Assembly (NCBI GenBank): GCA_023457295.1
Contig: JAEWLZ010000173.1
Span: 1 to 15,697 of the forward strand
Direction of reading: 5' to 3'
DNA: 15,697 nt
Source of the DNA: Cyanobacteria bacterium OH_PDB_112
Lineage (GTDB): Bacteria > Cyanobacteriota > Vampirovibrionia > Gastranaerophilales > CAJFVJ01
Every line of letters begins with the position of its first letter. Position 1 is the stretch's first letter. The notes under the pieces were generated by a model. It worked only from the letters and a program-made list of their open reading frames with translations. It was not told where the DNA came from and made no database searches. Shown piece by piece: positions 1 to 7,574 of this stretch. The position numbers and the translations under genes were made by a program.

Positions 1-164
1 TAATCATTGGTTTTAAGGTATTTTAAGGTTTCTATCAAATCTTCGGGTTCTGTTTCCAAAAGTTCATAACTTCCAATAATGCCAAGACTTTCAAGAGCTG
101 TATTATGAATCACCGGTGAAAGCGACTGTTTAATTGGAGTTCCTATTAAGCCAAGCTTAATCAT
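1..164 (-). CDS. aroE: Shikimate dehydrogenase, N-terminal fragment (cut by window edge)
   Basis: Only the first 54 codons are present; the gene continues beyond base 1. AroE reduces 3-dehydroshikimate to shikimate with NADPH in the cytosolic chorismate pathway. The fragment begins MIKLGLIGTPIKQSLSPVIH, the classic N-terminal substrate-binding signature, in which the two serines of the SLS motif (S14 and S16) hold shikimate. The catalytic lysine and the NADP Rossmann domain lie outside the window, so activity cannot be judged. The start is supported by a GAGGAA ribosome site (170-175, read on the minus strand) five bases upstream. That site lies inside the end of topA, and only two bases separate the topA stop from this ATG, so the gene is almost certainly co-transcribed and translationally coupled with topA. 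Confidence 0.88.
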   Translation of the reverse strand, partial: MIKLGLIGTPIKQSLSPVIHNTALESLGIIGSYELLETEPEDLIETLKYLKTND

Positions 165-166
165 TT

Positions 167-2419
167 TTATTCCTCAACAGTTTTTGTATACTTGCATTCT
201 TTGGATGAACACTTGATTACATCGCCTTTTTTGTAATGCTTAAGCTCCAATAAAGCTCCACACTCAGGGCATTTTTCTCCTGTTGGCTCACCCCAGAGAG
301 CAACATTACAATCAGGATATTTGTTGCATCCGTAAAATATCTTACCATATCTTGAGCGTTTTTGAATAAGCTCACCGTCACATTTTGGACATTTTACACC
401 TGTTTTTACGATTATTTTTTGTTTATTTTTGCAATCCTCATTAGTACAAAGCAGATAATCCCCATAAGGACCGTATCTTATGACCATATCGGACTTACAT
501 TTTTCACATTTTTCATCACTAGGACGGTCTTCGGGTGCTTTTTTCTGATCTTTTGTCAAAGGTACAGAAGTTTTACACTCAGGATAACCCGTACATCCCA
601 AAAACTGTGTTCCCCAACGGCTTGTACGCAAAGCGAGAGGTTTTCCGCAATTAGGGCATTTTTCATCACTCAAGATATCGACTTTTTCCATTTTTTCGCT
701 TGCATCTTTAACCTTATCAACAAAAGGCTGATAAAAATCCGTTAAGACCTTCTCAAGAGTGGTGTTTTGCTCAGCAATTTCATCGAGCTGATTTTCCATA
801 TTTGCGGTAAATTCATAATTTATAATATCCTGAAAATGTCCACCCAACTGCTCATCGACAGTTCGTCCGAGTTGTGTCGGAACAAGGCTTTTTTCTTCTT
901 TTATAACATAATTTCTTTGCTGAATTTTAGAAATAATCGGCGCATAAGTACTTGGACGACCAATTCCGTATTCTTCCAAAATTTTGACCAAACTCGCTTC
1001 GGTATACCTGGCAGGTGGCTGAGTAAAATTTTGTTTCGGGAAAATTTCCTTTAAATCAACTTTTTCACCTTCTTTCAAATCAGGCATTTTTTCAGCTTTT
1101 TGAAGTTCTTCATCATCTTTCATAACAATCAAAAAGCCTTTAAACATGACTTTGCTGGCTCCTAATCGGAAAGTATAACCAACGCCTTCTATTTCAATTG
1201 AGGTGTTTTCAACTTCAGCATTAGTCATTTGAGAAGCGATAAATTTTTCCCAAATTAGTTTATAAACACGATACTGTTCTGAGTTCAAGTGTTTTTTAAT
1301 CGAGTCAGGCGAATATTCAAGAGAAGTAGGACGAATAGCTTCGTGAGCATCCTGAACATTCTTGCCTTTTTTAGCATAATCATTTGGAACGGCTGGGTAA
1401 TATTTTTCACCATAATTTTCTAGAATATACTCTTTTGCCGCAACGGTAGCTTCTTCTGAAATCCTTGTGCTGTCAGTTCTCATATATGTAATAAGACCAA
1501 CAGGACCATCCCCCAAATCAATACCTTCATAAAGTTTTTGAGCCACCTGCATAGTTTTACCAACACCATAGCCAAGTTTATTGCTAGCTTCACGCTGTAA
1601 AGTACTTGTTATAAAAGGTGCAACGGGCTTACGCTGAGAATTGCGAACAGTAATTTTATCTACTTTATATTCGACACCTTTTGCCGTCAAATCAGAAACA
1701 ACTTTATCAGATTCCGTTTGATTATTAATTTCAATTTTTTTGCCTTGATATTTTGTAAGTTCTGCGGAAAAAGGCTCTGATTTGCCTTTTTTAAAATCAG
1801 CATTAACTGTCCAATATTCAACAGGAACAAAAGCTTCGATTTCTTTTTCCTTTTCACAAATCAATTTGAGCGCAACACTCTGGACGCGCCCCGCTGAAAG
1901 TGTGCGGTTTTTAAGCTTGTCCCATAATAAAGGACTAAGCTTATAGCCCACAAGCCTGTCTAACACTTGTCTTGTCTGTTGCGCATGCACTCTGTCCATA
2001 TCAATAGGACGCGGTGATTTTACCGCATTTTGAATTGCATTTTTAGTAATTTCATTAAATTCGATACGATAAACATTTTTTCCTTTAGTATTAAGCACCT
2101 GCGCAATGTGCCAAGCTATTGCCTCTCCCTCTCGGTCAGGGTCGGGTGCGAGATATACATTATCAACGCTTTTTACCGCATCATTAAGTGCTTTTACAAC
2201 TTTTTGCTTCTCTGGAATCACATCAAACGTAAGCGCAAAGTTATTTTCAGGGTCAAAGCCCATGATTTTTTTGGGAAAATCTCTGATATGCCCGTAACTT
2301 GCTTCTATTTGAAAAGATTCCCCTAAAATTTTCTTTATAGTCTTTGCCTTAGCCGGTGACTCAACTATTACAAGGGATTTTTCCTGTTTTTCTTTTTTTT
2401 CTTTTGTTTTGGTTGTCAT
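167..2419 (-). CDS. topA: DNA topoisomerase I (type IA)
   Basis: This enzyme relaxes negative supercoils by cutting one strand through a 5'-phosphotyrosine link. The 750-residue protein starts with a short Lys/Glu-rich tail. A TOPRIM domain follows (about 15-130), with catalytic E20 in VIVESPAK and the acidic triad in DPDRE (93-97). The central type IA domains carry the nucleophile Y312 in GLITYMRTDST, with R314 and the S317 region intact. The C-terminus has four consecutive zinc-ribbon repeats (about 585-634, 635-673, 674-713, 714-750), each retaining all four cysteines. The ATG overlaps the dprA stop as ATGA, and an AGGAC site (2426-2430, minus) lies six bases upstream. The dprA-topA pairing is common across bacteria. 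Length and motifs are complete, with no sign of decay. Confidence 0.97.
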   Translation of the reverse strand: MTTKTKEKKEKQEKSLVIVESPAKAKTIKKILGESFQIEASYGHIRDFPKKIMGFDPENNFALTFDVIPEKQKVVKALNDAVKSVDNVYLAPDPDREGEAIAWHIAQVLNTKGKNVYRIEFNEITKNAIQNAVKSPRPIDMDRVHAQQTRQVLDRLVGYKLSPLLWDKLKNRTLSAGRVQSVALKLICEKEKEIEAFVPVEYWTVNADFKKGKSEPFSAELTKYQGKKIEINNQTESDKVVSDLTAKGVEYKVDKITVRNSQRKPVAPFITSTLQREASNKLGYGVGKTMQVAQKLYEGIDLGDGPVGLITYMRTDSTRISEEATVAAKEYILENYGEKYYPAVPNDYAKKGKNVQDAHEAIRPTSLEYSPDSIKKHLNSEQYRVYKLIWEKFIASQMTNAEVENTSIEIEGVGYTFRLGASKVMFKGFLIVMKDDEELQKAEKMPDLKEGEKVDLKEIFPKQNFTQPPARYTEASLVKILEEYGIGRPSTYAPIISKIQQRNYVIKEEKSLVPTQLGRTVDEQLGGHFQDIINYEFTANMENQLDEIAEQNTTLEKVLTDFYQPFVDKVKDASEKMEKVDILSDEKCPNCGKPLALRTSRWGTQFLGCTGYPECKTSVPLTKDQKKAPEDRPSDEKCEKCKSDMVIRYGPYGDYLLCTNEDCKNKQKIIVKTGVKCPKCDGELIQKRSRYGKIFYGCNKYPDCNVALWGEPTGEKCPECGALLELKHYKKGDVIKCSSKECKYTKTVEE

Positions 2420-3519
2420 TGTAAAGTCCTGATAAATTTCTCCTGCGGCAGTTGTTTTATTATGCCCTGTAACTCCAAAGATGTCAAAATCACCATAAGT
2501 TCCGCTGTACTTAGCAATGTCTCCTCTAAAATTATGTCGATAGACTTGGGCTCTAAACTAAGAGTTTTATACACTTTTTGTTCATTGTCAAGCAGTTTGT
2601 TGTGCAATTTATCCGTATGATTTTTTGAAAGAGCCTGAGCTTCCCACTGCATGGCATTTAAGATGTCATCGGCTTCAGTTATCATCGCCGCACCTTTTTT
2701 AATTAAATCATTCGGACCTTTTGCATTTGGATTGGTAATAAGCCCGGGAATACATAAAAGTTCTTTACCCTGTTCTAGAGCTAAATTTGCTGTAATTAAT
2801 GCTCCGCTTTTTTCTGCGGCTTCTCCGACCAAAACCCCATGACTCATACCGCTTACAATACGGTTTCTATGAGGAAACTGCCACGACATAGGCTCAATAG
2901 TAGGATAATATTCTGTCATAACAGCACCGTTTCCATCGATGATTTTTTCAAAGAGAAGCTTATTCGACGCAGGATAAATAAAGTCAAATCCGCCGCCTAA
3001 AACAGCAATGGTCTTAAGCCCCGCATCAAGTGCCGCCTGATGCGCGCAAGTATCCGTACCCAATGCCATTCCGCTGATTATTGTGATATCTTTTGCGGGC
3101 AAATCACGAATAATTTTGCCTAAAATCTCTATAATATAATGGCTCGCCTTTCGGCTTCCCACAACGGCAAGAGCTTTATCAAAATTACAGCTTTTAAAAT
3201 CCCCCTTAACAAAAAGCCTTGCGGGAGGATTATGAATATGCCTTAAAAGTTCGGGGTAATCTTCATCTTCATAAACAATAGGCGTAATTCCGCGCGATAA
3301 AATCTCGTCAAGAGCTTCATCGGGAATGACTTTCTTCTTGCGTTCAGACATATTTGCAGCTTTTTGCAAGCCAATAGTTTCAATTTGCGCGACATCAGAA
3401 GTAGAAGCATACCAAACTTCTTCTATCGATCCAAAATGCCTGTAAGCCTCTATTGTATAGAGGCTGTCAAAGTCACATTTTGCAAGAGCCATCCAATATT
3501 TCAGGTTTTTATTCGTCAT
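2416..3519 (-). CDS. dprA: DNA-processing protein DprA (Smf)
   Basis: DprA binds incoming single-stranded DNA and loads RecA during natural transformation. The 367-residue protein has an N-terminal helical region (about 1-100) and a Rossmann-like core with GSRK (121-124), SGMALGTD (149-156), FPHRNR (215-220) and the EKSGALITANLALEQGK stretch (236-252). A C-terminal winged-helix-like segment covers about 311-360. It is first in a run with topA (4-bp overlap) and aroE. The start has no clear Shine-Dalgarno site. A TATGAT -10-like box (3531-3536, minus) lies close upstream but has no well-spaced -35 (a TTTACA at 3557-3562 is 20 bp away), so the leader may be very short. No other competence genes are in the window, so the transformation role is inferred from the family. 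Confidence 0.95.
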   Translation of the reverse strand: MTNKNLKYWMALAKCDFDSLYTIEAYRHFGSIEEVWYASTSDVAQIETIGLQKAANMSERKKKVIPDEALDEILSRGITPIVYEDEDYPELLRHIHNPPARLFVKGDFKSCNFDKALAVVGSRKASHYIIEILGKIIRDLPAKDITIISGMALGTDTCAHQAALDAGLKTIAVLGGGFDFIYPASNKLLFEKIIDGNGAVMTEYYPTIEPMSWQFPHRNRIVSGMSHGVLVGEAAEKSGALITANLALEQGKELLCIPGLITNPNAKGPNDLIKKGAAMITEADDILNAMQWEAQALSKNHTDKLHNKLLDNEQKVYKTLSLEPKSIDIILEETLLSTAELMVILTSLELQGIIKQLPQEKFIRTLQ

Positions 3520-3581
3520 TTTCTAAAAATATCATAAAAAATTAATTTGTACTCTTTGTAAAGAAAATGAATATATATTTT

Positions 3582-3818
3582 CTAGATAAAAAGATTTTTA
3601 TCTGCTGTTGCAGTTTTAGCTTTGTTTACTCCTGGAAAAATCTTTTTTACTAAAGCAACAAAACCGGATTTTTTATTATTTACAGAATTTGCTTTTCTTA
3701 TATTTTTTAAACTTTGATCAGTCAAATGAGTACCACCGATAAACAATTCTTGAGCATTTCCACCTTTAAAATTTGTACGGGAATTTGTATTTGCACACAT
3801 ACCAACTTTTTTAATCAT
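3582..3818 (-). CDS. 78-aa unrecognised basic protein with TNFKGG motif
   Basis: I do not recognise a family with a known function. The protein has 78 residues and is rich in Lys and Asn. It has a short N-terminal stretch ending in TNFKGG (residues 15-20) and an amphipathic, lysine-rich C-terminus around FVALVKKIFPGVNK. There is no signal peptide or long hydrophobic helix, and the two cysteine-free halves show no enzyme motif. The start is supported by an AGGTAGG ribosome site a few bases upstream and by a plausible promoter at 3848-3876. It is a single-gene unit between dprA and the candidate small RNA. An F-K-G/F-G signature near the N-terminus of small proteins is, in my impression, recurrent in gut Melainabacteria, but I cannot verify that here. 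Confidence 0.6.
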   Translation of the reverse strand: MIKKVGMCANTNSRTNFKGGNAQELFIGGTHLTDQSLKNIRKANSVNNKKSGFVALVKKIFPGVNKAKTATADKNLFI

Positions 3819-3847
3819 TTTTGCCTACCTTTCTCTGCAATATCTCT

Positions 3848-3876
3848 ATAATACAAAATAACTTGTACTGTTTAAA
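3848..3876 (-). promoter_or_regulatory. Candidate promoter of the 78-aa gene
   Basis: Read on the minus strand, TTTAAA (3871-3876) is followed after 17 bp by TATTAT (3848-3853). The -10 matches 5 of 6 consensus bases and the -35 matches 4 of 6. The predicted start lies about 25 bases before the ATG at 3818, leaving room for the AGGTAGG ribosome site. In such AT-rich DNA this is suggestive only. Confidence 0.4.
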
Positions 3877-3953
3877 ATCTGTAAAGAAAAACATGTGCTA
3901 TTTTATAAGGTTTTTTTTACAAAAATTAATACAAGTTTTATGGTAAATTCCGC

Positions 3954-3976
3954 AAAAAAAAACGCCCGAAGGCGTT
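3954..3976 (-). terminator. Rho-independent terminator with UUCG tetraloop
   Basis: On the minus strand AACGCC-TTCG-GGCGTT forms a 6-bp stem with the very stable UUCG loop (3961-3976). It is followed directly by an uninterrupted T tract (A run at 3954-3962 on the plus strand). The plus strand has no T tract after the hairpin, so the direction is clear. No convincing protein gene ends just upstream. The nearest minus-strand gene stops over 220 bp away, which is why a small RNA ending here is proposed. Confidence 0.85.
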
Positions 3977-4128
3977 AGATTGTGTGTGTGTTTAAAAATT
4001 GGTTGTCTGTATTGATTTGTGTTTAAAACTTTGCACTTCTCGTAATCCTCTTTGCCACACGGCAGAACGAAGTACACACACAAAGATTGTGGATAAAAAT
4101 ATTCAGTTTTTCGTTTTTGTTTTTTCAG
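3954..4128 (-). ncRNA. Candidate small structured RNA (about 175 nt)
   Basis: This is a non-coding stretch bounded upstream by a promoter-like pair (4134-4162) and downstream by the UUCG terminator. The intervening minus-strand transcript can fold: a TTGTGTGTGT/ACACACACAA pairing (around 4073-4083 with 3979-3991) closes a domain. That domain contains an ACTTC/GAAGT stem and a TGCC-GTGT-GGCA hairpin. Size and layout resemble regulatory RNAs such as 6S RNA, but I see no diagnostic 6S, SRP, tmRNA or RNase P core sequence. A 61-codon TTG-start frame crosses it (3898-4083), without a ribosome site. The alternative is simply the untranslated tail of the 160-aa gene's transcript. Confidence 0.3.
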
Positions 4129-4133
4129 CTCAA

Positions 4134-4162
4134 TTAATAAGGCTAACTAAATGCCTTGTAAA
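4134..4162 (-). promoter_or_regulatory. Candidate promoter of the small RNA
   Basis: On the minus strand TTTACA (4157-4162) is followed by exactly 17 bp and then TATTAA (4134-4139). The -35 matches 5 of 6 sigma-70 consensus bases and the -10 matches 4 of 6. The predicted start is near 4127. It lies downstream of the 160-aa gene's stop and points at the terminated, apparently non-coding stretch. Confidence 0.4.
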
Positions 4163-4199
4163 GCTTGGATTTAAGAGCAAGGGGCAAAGCCCCGCCCTT

Positions 4200-4682
4200 T
4201 TATTTTTTTGCAGACGTAGCCGCTTCAAATAATACTTTCAATGGGTCATCGGCCGCATTTTCGCCGTCTTTACTAAACATCGCCATAAGCATTAGCAAGA
4301 AAGGATTTTTCTTTCCTTCATCAGGCGCTGATGCCATAAATAGAGGTGCTTCAATAGCAGGCGCAGGATCAAGAGCCATTTCGTCCTTGGTTCTGAATGC
4401 GAGATTCCCGTACCTTTCAATTGCGGCAAGTGAATTTACCGACTTTTTGACATCACCGTCTATATTGACTTTGTTTTGTTCAAAACCGACTTTTGCGGTC
4501 TTTGTTTCCTGCGGAATAAATTCCGCTCTTCCTGATACTAAATCCGAAAACGGATTTTCTTTGATAATAGCCGCCCCTGATCCGGCTTCCCCTGATTGGG
4601 CTTTCGCTTTTTTCAAAATTTCTTTTGCGACAAGCCTTAACTCATTACCTTGAATCACACCATTTAAATTCATACCAACCAT
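4200..4682 (-). CDS. 160-aa unrecognised protein
   Basis: I do not recognise a family. The product is mixed-charge and Ala-rich, with an N-terminal helix-like part (about 12-28), a low-complexity acidic/Ala/Pro middle (100-125), a short hydrophobic stretch LLMLMAMF (about 129-136) and a C-terminal helix. There is no signal peptide. An AAGGAG ribosome site (4694-4699, minus) supports the minus strand, but its 11-base gap to the ATG is long. Met4 is further away still, so the first ATG is preferred. A plus-strand frame covers the same DNA, but it has no ribosome site and has the Ser/Phe-rich look of an antisense shadow. Right after the stop a GGGGC/GCCCC hairpin (4181-4193) lacks a U tract on this strand, so transcription may continue towards 3954. 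Confidence 0.65.
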   Translation of the reverse strand: MVGMNLNGVIQGNELRLVAKEILKKAKAQSGEAGSGAAIIKENPFSDLVSGRAEFIPQETKTAKVGFEQNKVNIDGDVKKSVNSLAAIERYGNLAFRTKDEMALDPAPAIEAPLFMASAPDEGKKNPFLLMLMAMFSKDGENAADDPLKVLFEAATSAKK

Positions 4683-4782
4683 TTCGACTGTTTCTCCTTA
4701 AAAAAACCAACACACAATTTTTAATTTTAATTTCTAATTTTTAACCACATTTTTTTAATCGGCAGGTTTTGGATTTTCTTTA

Positions 4783-4809
4783 ATGTTATGTTTAAGTTTT
4801 TTTAGTCAA
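4783..4809 (-). promoter_or_regulatory. Possible promoter of the 160-aa gene
   Basis: On the minus strand TTGACT (4804-4809, 5 of 6 bases) is followed by either TAACAT after 15 bp (4783-4788) or CATTAA after 18 bp (4780-4785). Neither -10 is strong. The rest of the 4683-4897 gap is AT-rich and shows no other feature I can support. Confidence 0.3.
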
Positions 4810-4897
4810 AATAGCTAATACGTAGATATACAAAGAAAAAATATGCATTTACAAAGCTTAACAATTACTTATTAAGTGCTATTTTATCAAAATAAAG

Positions 4898-5374
4898 TCA
4901 AGCCTTCCGCAAAAGACAAATAGCCTGAGATGCAATAGCAAGCTCTTGCCCGACAGAATCCATTTTCTCGGTAGTTGTCGCTTTTACAGAAACCCTTTCA
5001 ACATCAAGATTGAGCGTTGATGCTATATTTTCACGCATCTTTTCGATATGCGGAAGCATTTTGGGTTTTTCAGCAAGAATTGTTGAATCTATATTTATAA
5101 TCTCATAGCCTTTTTGCGAAATAAGATTATTCACATGCGACAAAAGCAAAATACTTGAAATCCCTTTGTATTTCTCATCATCAGGAGGAAAATGCTTCCC
5201 TATATCACCAAGTGAAAGCGCCCCAAGCATAGCATCTATAATCGCATGAACCAAAACATCAGCATCAGAATGCCCTAAAAGCCCTGTCTTGTGAGGAATC
5301 TCAACTCCTCCCAAAATAAGTTTTCGCCCTTCAGTTAGCTGGTGCAAATCATAGCCCTGACCTACTCTAAACAT
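4898..5374 (-). CDS. ispF: 2-C-methyl-D-erythritol 2,4-cyclodiphosphate synthase
   Basis: IspF cyclises CDP-ME 2-phosphate, releasing CMP, in the MEP route to isoprenoid precursors. It works as a trimer with active sites between subunits. The protein has 158 residues, the normal family size. The metal ligands D9, H11 (in GYDLHQL) and H43 are present, as are GHSDADV (34-40), LGDIGKHFP (55-63) and the C-terminal KATTTEKM nucleotide-binding motif. After that motif, DSVGQELAIA differs from the more usual GFTGRGEGIA but keeps its length. The ATG has a strong AGGAG site six bases upstream, placed inside the end of the HAD gene, which it overlaps by 8 bp (5367-5374). It is the last gene of the three-gene operon starting at 7312. 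No other MEP gene is in the window. Confidence 0.96.
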   Translation of the reverse strand: MFRVGQGYDLHQLTEGRKLILGGVEIPHKTGLLGHSDADVLVHAIIDAMLGALSLGDIGKHFPPDDEKYKGISSILLLSHVNNLISQKGYEIINIDSTILAEKPKMLPHIEKMRENIASTLNLDVERVSVKATTTEKMDSVGQELAIASQAICLLRKA

Positions 5375-6173
5375 CTTTTTCTCCTAATTTTGTAATAAAC
5401 TTTTCTATTGCAAAAACAAGTCCGTCATCCTCAACAGATGGAACAACGTAATCGGCAAGCGCTTTCAATCCTTCTGTACCGTTTCCCATTGCAACTTTTA
5501 CTCCTGCAACTTTCAAAAGTTCAATATCGTTATCCTGGTCTCCGACTGCCATAATTTCATCAGGCGCAATGCCCCACATTTTTGCCAAAAACAAAACCGC
5601 ATCGCCTTTTGAAGCATCCTTGCTGATTATTTCGCAAAAAGTCGGCAAAGACCTTACAACACAAAGTTCATCCGAGAATTTATTTTGCAAATATTCCAAA
5701 ATTTCTGTTGTTGAATCAGGATTTTTACCAATTGCAAGAATTTTATTCGCTTTAATTTCAGTAATTTCATCAAAAGATTTGATTTTGTAATCAAGTTTTC
5801 TTTTTTCGCAATACTCTACTAAAACAGGGGTTTCAGCTTCTGAATACAGATCATCTTCAAGATATAAATTCACCTGCGCGTCAAAATTTTTAAGCTCTGC
5901 CAAAATTTTTCGTGCAAGCTTATCGGAAATTGACTTTTCGTAAAAAACTTCATCTTTAGTACGAGCCAAAGCTCCACTATAAGCCAAAATCGGAGTATCA
6001 AGCCCCAATTCATCAGCTATAAAAGTTGAGGCGGAATACATTCTTCCTGTCACCAAAACCACTTTTACACCAAGCTCACAAACCTTTTTTACTGAGGCTT
6101 TGACCTTATCCGACAATGAATAGTCCTTTTTCAAAAGTGTTCCGTCTATATCAAGCGCAAGAAGTTTTATCAT
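5367..6173 (-). CDS. HAD-superfamily hydrolase, Cof/sugar-phosphatase type
   Basis: This is a cytosolic Mg-dependent phosphatase of the Cof (IIB) group, 268 residues, the normal length. Motif I is LDIDGT with nucleophile D8 and acid/base D10. Motif II is T42 in LVTGR. A C2-type cap domain occupies about 85-185. Motif III is K189 in SKGD and motif IV is GDQDND (211-216). These enzymes dephosphorylate sugar phosphates, FMN or similar compounds, and sequence does not give the substrate. It overlaps the adenosine deaminase-like gene upstream by 4 bp (ATGA) and ispF downstream by 8 bp, so all three should be made together. The pairing with a purine deaminase could point to a nucleotide or pentose-phosphate substrate, but that is inference. 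Confidence 0.92.
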   Translation of the reverse strand: MIKLLALDIDGTLLKKDYSLSDKVKASVKKVCELGVKVVLVTGRMYSASTFIADELGLDTPILAYSGALARTKDEVFYEKSISDKLARKILAELKNFDAQVNLYLEDDLYSEAETPVLVEYCEKRKLDYKIKSFDEITEIKANKILAIGKNPDSTTEILEYLQNKFSDELCVVRSLPTFCEIISKDASKGDAVLFLAKMWGIAPDEIMAVGDQDNDIELLKVAGVKVAMGNGTEGLKALADYVVPSVEDDGLVFAIEKFITKLGEKDV

Positions 6174-7312
6174 AATTTACCCGAAAGATACCTTTCTATT
6201 GTATTTTTGAAATACTCTGACTTCTCTATCAGCAAGAGTTCTTCTTCAAAATCATGCAAAAGTTCAGCCTTTGTCTTTTCATCACAAAAGGCATATTTAA
6301 TACCGTTTAAAACCACTTCTTTAATTTTGTTCCAGTCAGTCAAAATATCGTGCTTATAAAGCTGTTCATATTCTTTTGAAATTTTGGTATTGAACATAGC
6401 CGGGTCGTCCGAGCAAATCGTCACCGGGATATCATTTTCGAGCATTTTTTTAATAGGGTGTTCTTCCCATTTTGAAACTGAAAGCGTTGCTATATTTGAT
6501 GATGGTGAAACCTCAATTGCTATTTTATTTTCACGAAGTTTTTTTATAAGGGCTTCATCTTCACAAGCATATAAACCGTGCCCTATACGGGTTGCGCCCA
6601 GTTCTATTGTTCTAAAAATTGCTTCTGTGGCGCTCATATCCTCGGAACGATGGGTTTCTCCCGCATGACAAGTGATTTTTATTCCGTTTTTACGCACATA
6701 ATCAAGAGCTTCTTTGTGTTTGTTTACAGAAAAATTTATTTCGTCTCCCGCCAAATCAAATCCGACAAAATCGCCATGGGTTTTTGTCCATTCCACAACC
6801 TGTTTGGCTTCTTCAAAAGAAACCTCTGAAGGATTGTGCCTTTCTGCTGTATAAACATACCTCACAACTTGCTTAAATCCACGTTCGGCAAGTTTTTTGC
6901 GCGCGGACTCAACTCCTTTTCTTATAGCTGTATACATTTTTTCACGGAGAGCGCGTCGTTCTTCAGGCGTTTCGGTTGCCACAGGAGCAAGCTCACAACC
7001 TGCCAACTTAAGCTCAAGGTATTTTACATTGTCTTCTGCCGCCTTAAGGCAAACAGCTTCTGTTACCTGCTCAAGATGTCCTTCCTCTTGAACAAGTTCT
7101 GCGATACTGAGATAAAAATTCACAAAATCGGTCAAATCATTATACAAATCCTGCGGCGAAGTCGCGCGCGCTATTTGATATTCAGATATTCCTTTCTCAC
7201 GGAAAAATTCGCGCATTTTATACATAGGATATGCGCCCGCAAGATGCACATGAAGTTCTGCCTTAGGGATTGCTCTAAAAAGTGCCTTAATATCGGGTGT
7301 AAGTATACGCAT
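6170..7312 (-). CDS. add: Adenosine deaminase family protein
   Basis: Members deaminate adenosine to inosine; relatives use adenine or aminodeoxyfutalosine. The 380-residue amidohydrolase barrel keeps the zinc and catalytic residues. H21 and H23 lie in ELHVHLAGA (the last residue is usually Ser or Thr), HAGE at 216-219 supplies a zinc His and the catalytic Glu, GHG at 244-246 supplies the catalytic His, and CSDDP at 300-304 supplies the Asp pair. No signal peptide is seen, so it should be cytosolic. An AAGGAG site (7318-7323, minus) five bases upstream fixes the start. It is the first gene of the operon with the HAD phosphatase and ispF. The exact substrate is uncertain: the barrel is adenosine-deaminase-like, but the insertion loops would decide. 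Confidence 0.88.
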   Translation of the reverse strand: MRILTPDIKALFRAIPKAELHVHLAGAYPMYKMREFFREKGISEYQIARATSPQDLYNDLTDFVNFYLSIAELVQEEGHLEQVTEAVCLKAAEDNVKYLELKLAGCELAPVATETPEERRALREKMYTAIRKGVESARKKLAERGFKQVVRYVYTAERHNPSEVSFEEAKQVVEWTKTHGDFVGFDLAGDEINFSVNKHKEALDYVRKNGIKITCHAGETHRSEDMSATEAIFRTIELGATRIGHGLYACEDEALIKKLRENKIAIEVSPSSNIATLSVSKWEEHPIKKMLENDIPVTICSDDPAMFNTKISKEYEQLYKHDILTDWNKIKEVVLNGIKYAFCDEKTKAELLHDFEEELLLIEKSEYFKNTIERYLSGKL

Positions 7313-7332
7313 AATTTCTCCTTTTTGTATAT

Positions 7333-7360
7333 TTTATAAGAGCATACGGAAAAAGTCCAA
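7333..7360 (-). promoter_or_regulatory. Candidate promoter of the add-HAD-ispF operon
   Basis: On the minus strand TTGGAC (7355-7360) is followed after 16 bp by TATAAA (7333-7338). This puts the start about 14 bases before the ribosome site. The -10 matches 5 of 6 consensus bases and the -35 matches only partly. Confidence 0.4.
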
Positions 7361-7529
7361 ACTTTTCAATTTAAGACTTTATTACCTAAAAAATTTGAAC
7401 AAGCGTTATTTTAAAGTAATATCAAACTATTTGAAATATCGTATTACTGTTTTTCATACAGTTACAAGGTAATTTGTATTTGTTTCAAGATGTAACAAAT
7501 AGGCAACTTTTTTATCTTAAAAGTTTTTT

Positions 7530-7550
7530 AATATATACGTACGATATATT
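7530..7550 (+). promoter_or_regulatory. Inverted repeat overlapping the likely -10 of the EF-hand gene
   Basis: AATATAT (7530-7536) and ATATATT (7544-7550) are perfect inverted arms around a 7-base spacer containing CGTACG. The right arm includes TATATT (7545-7550), a 5-of-6 match to a -10 box and the only good -10 ahead of the gene at 7575; the -35 is poor. A weak -35 plus a dyad over the -10 suits a regulated promoter. No regulator gene is adjacent, and AT-rich dyads also arise by chance. Confidence 0.35.
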
Positions 7551-7574
7551 AGAGAGATAAAAAAGGAGAAAAAG

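Noticed and set aside
3898..4083. 61-codon minus-strand frame with TTG start
   Set aside because: It has no ribosome site, has repeat-derived His-Thr-His content and runs through the UUCG terminator.
4181..4193. GGGGC-AAA-GCCCC hairpin as terminator of the 160-aa gene
   Set aside because: On the minus strand it is followed by TTGCTCTTAAA rather than a U tract. The T-rich run is on the plus strand, where no gene ends.
4165..4653. 162-codon plus-strand frame opposite the 160-aa gene
   Set aside because: It has no ribosome site and a Ser/Phe/Ala-rich, antisense-like composition. The minus-strand frame has AAGGAG and a more protein-like charge pattern.
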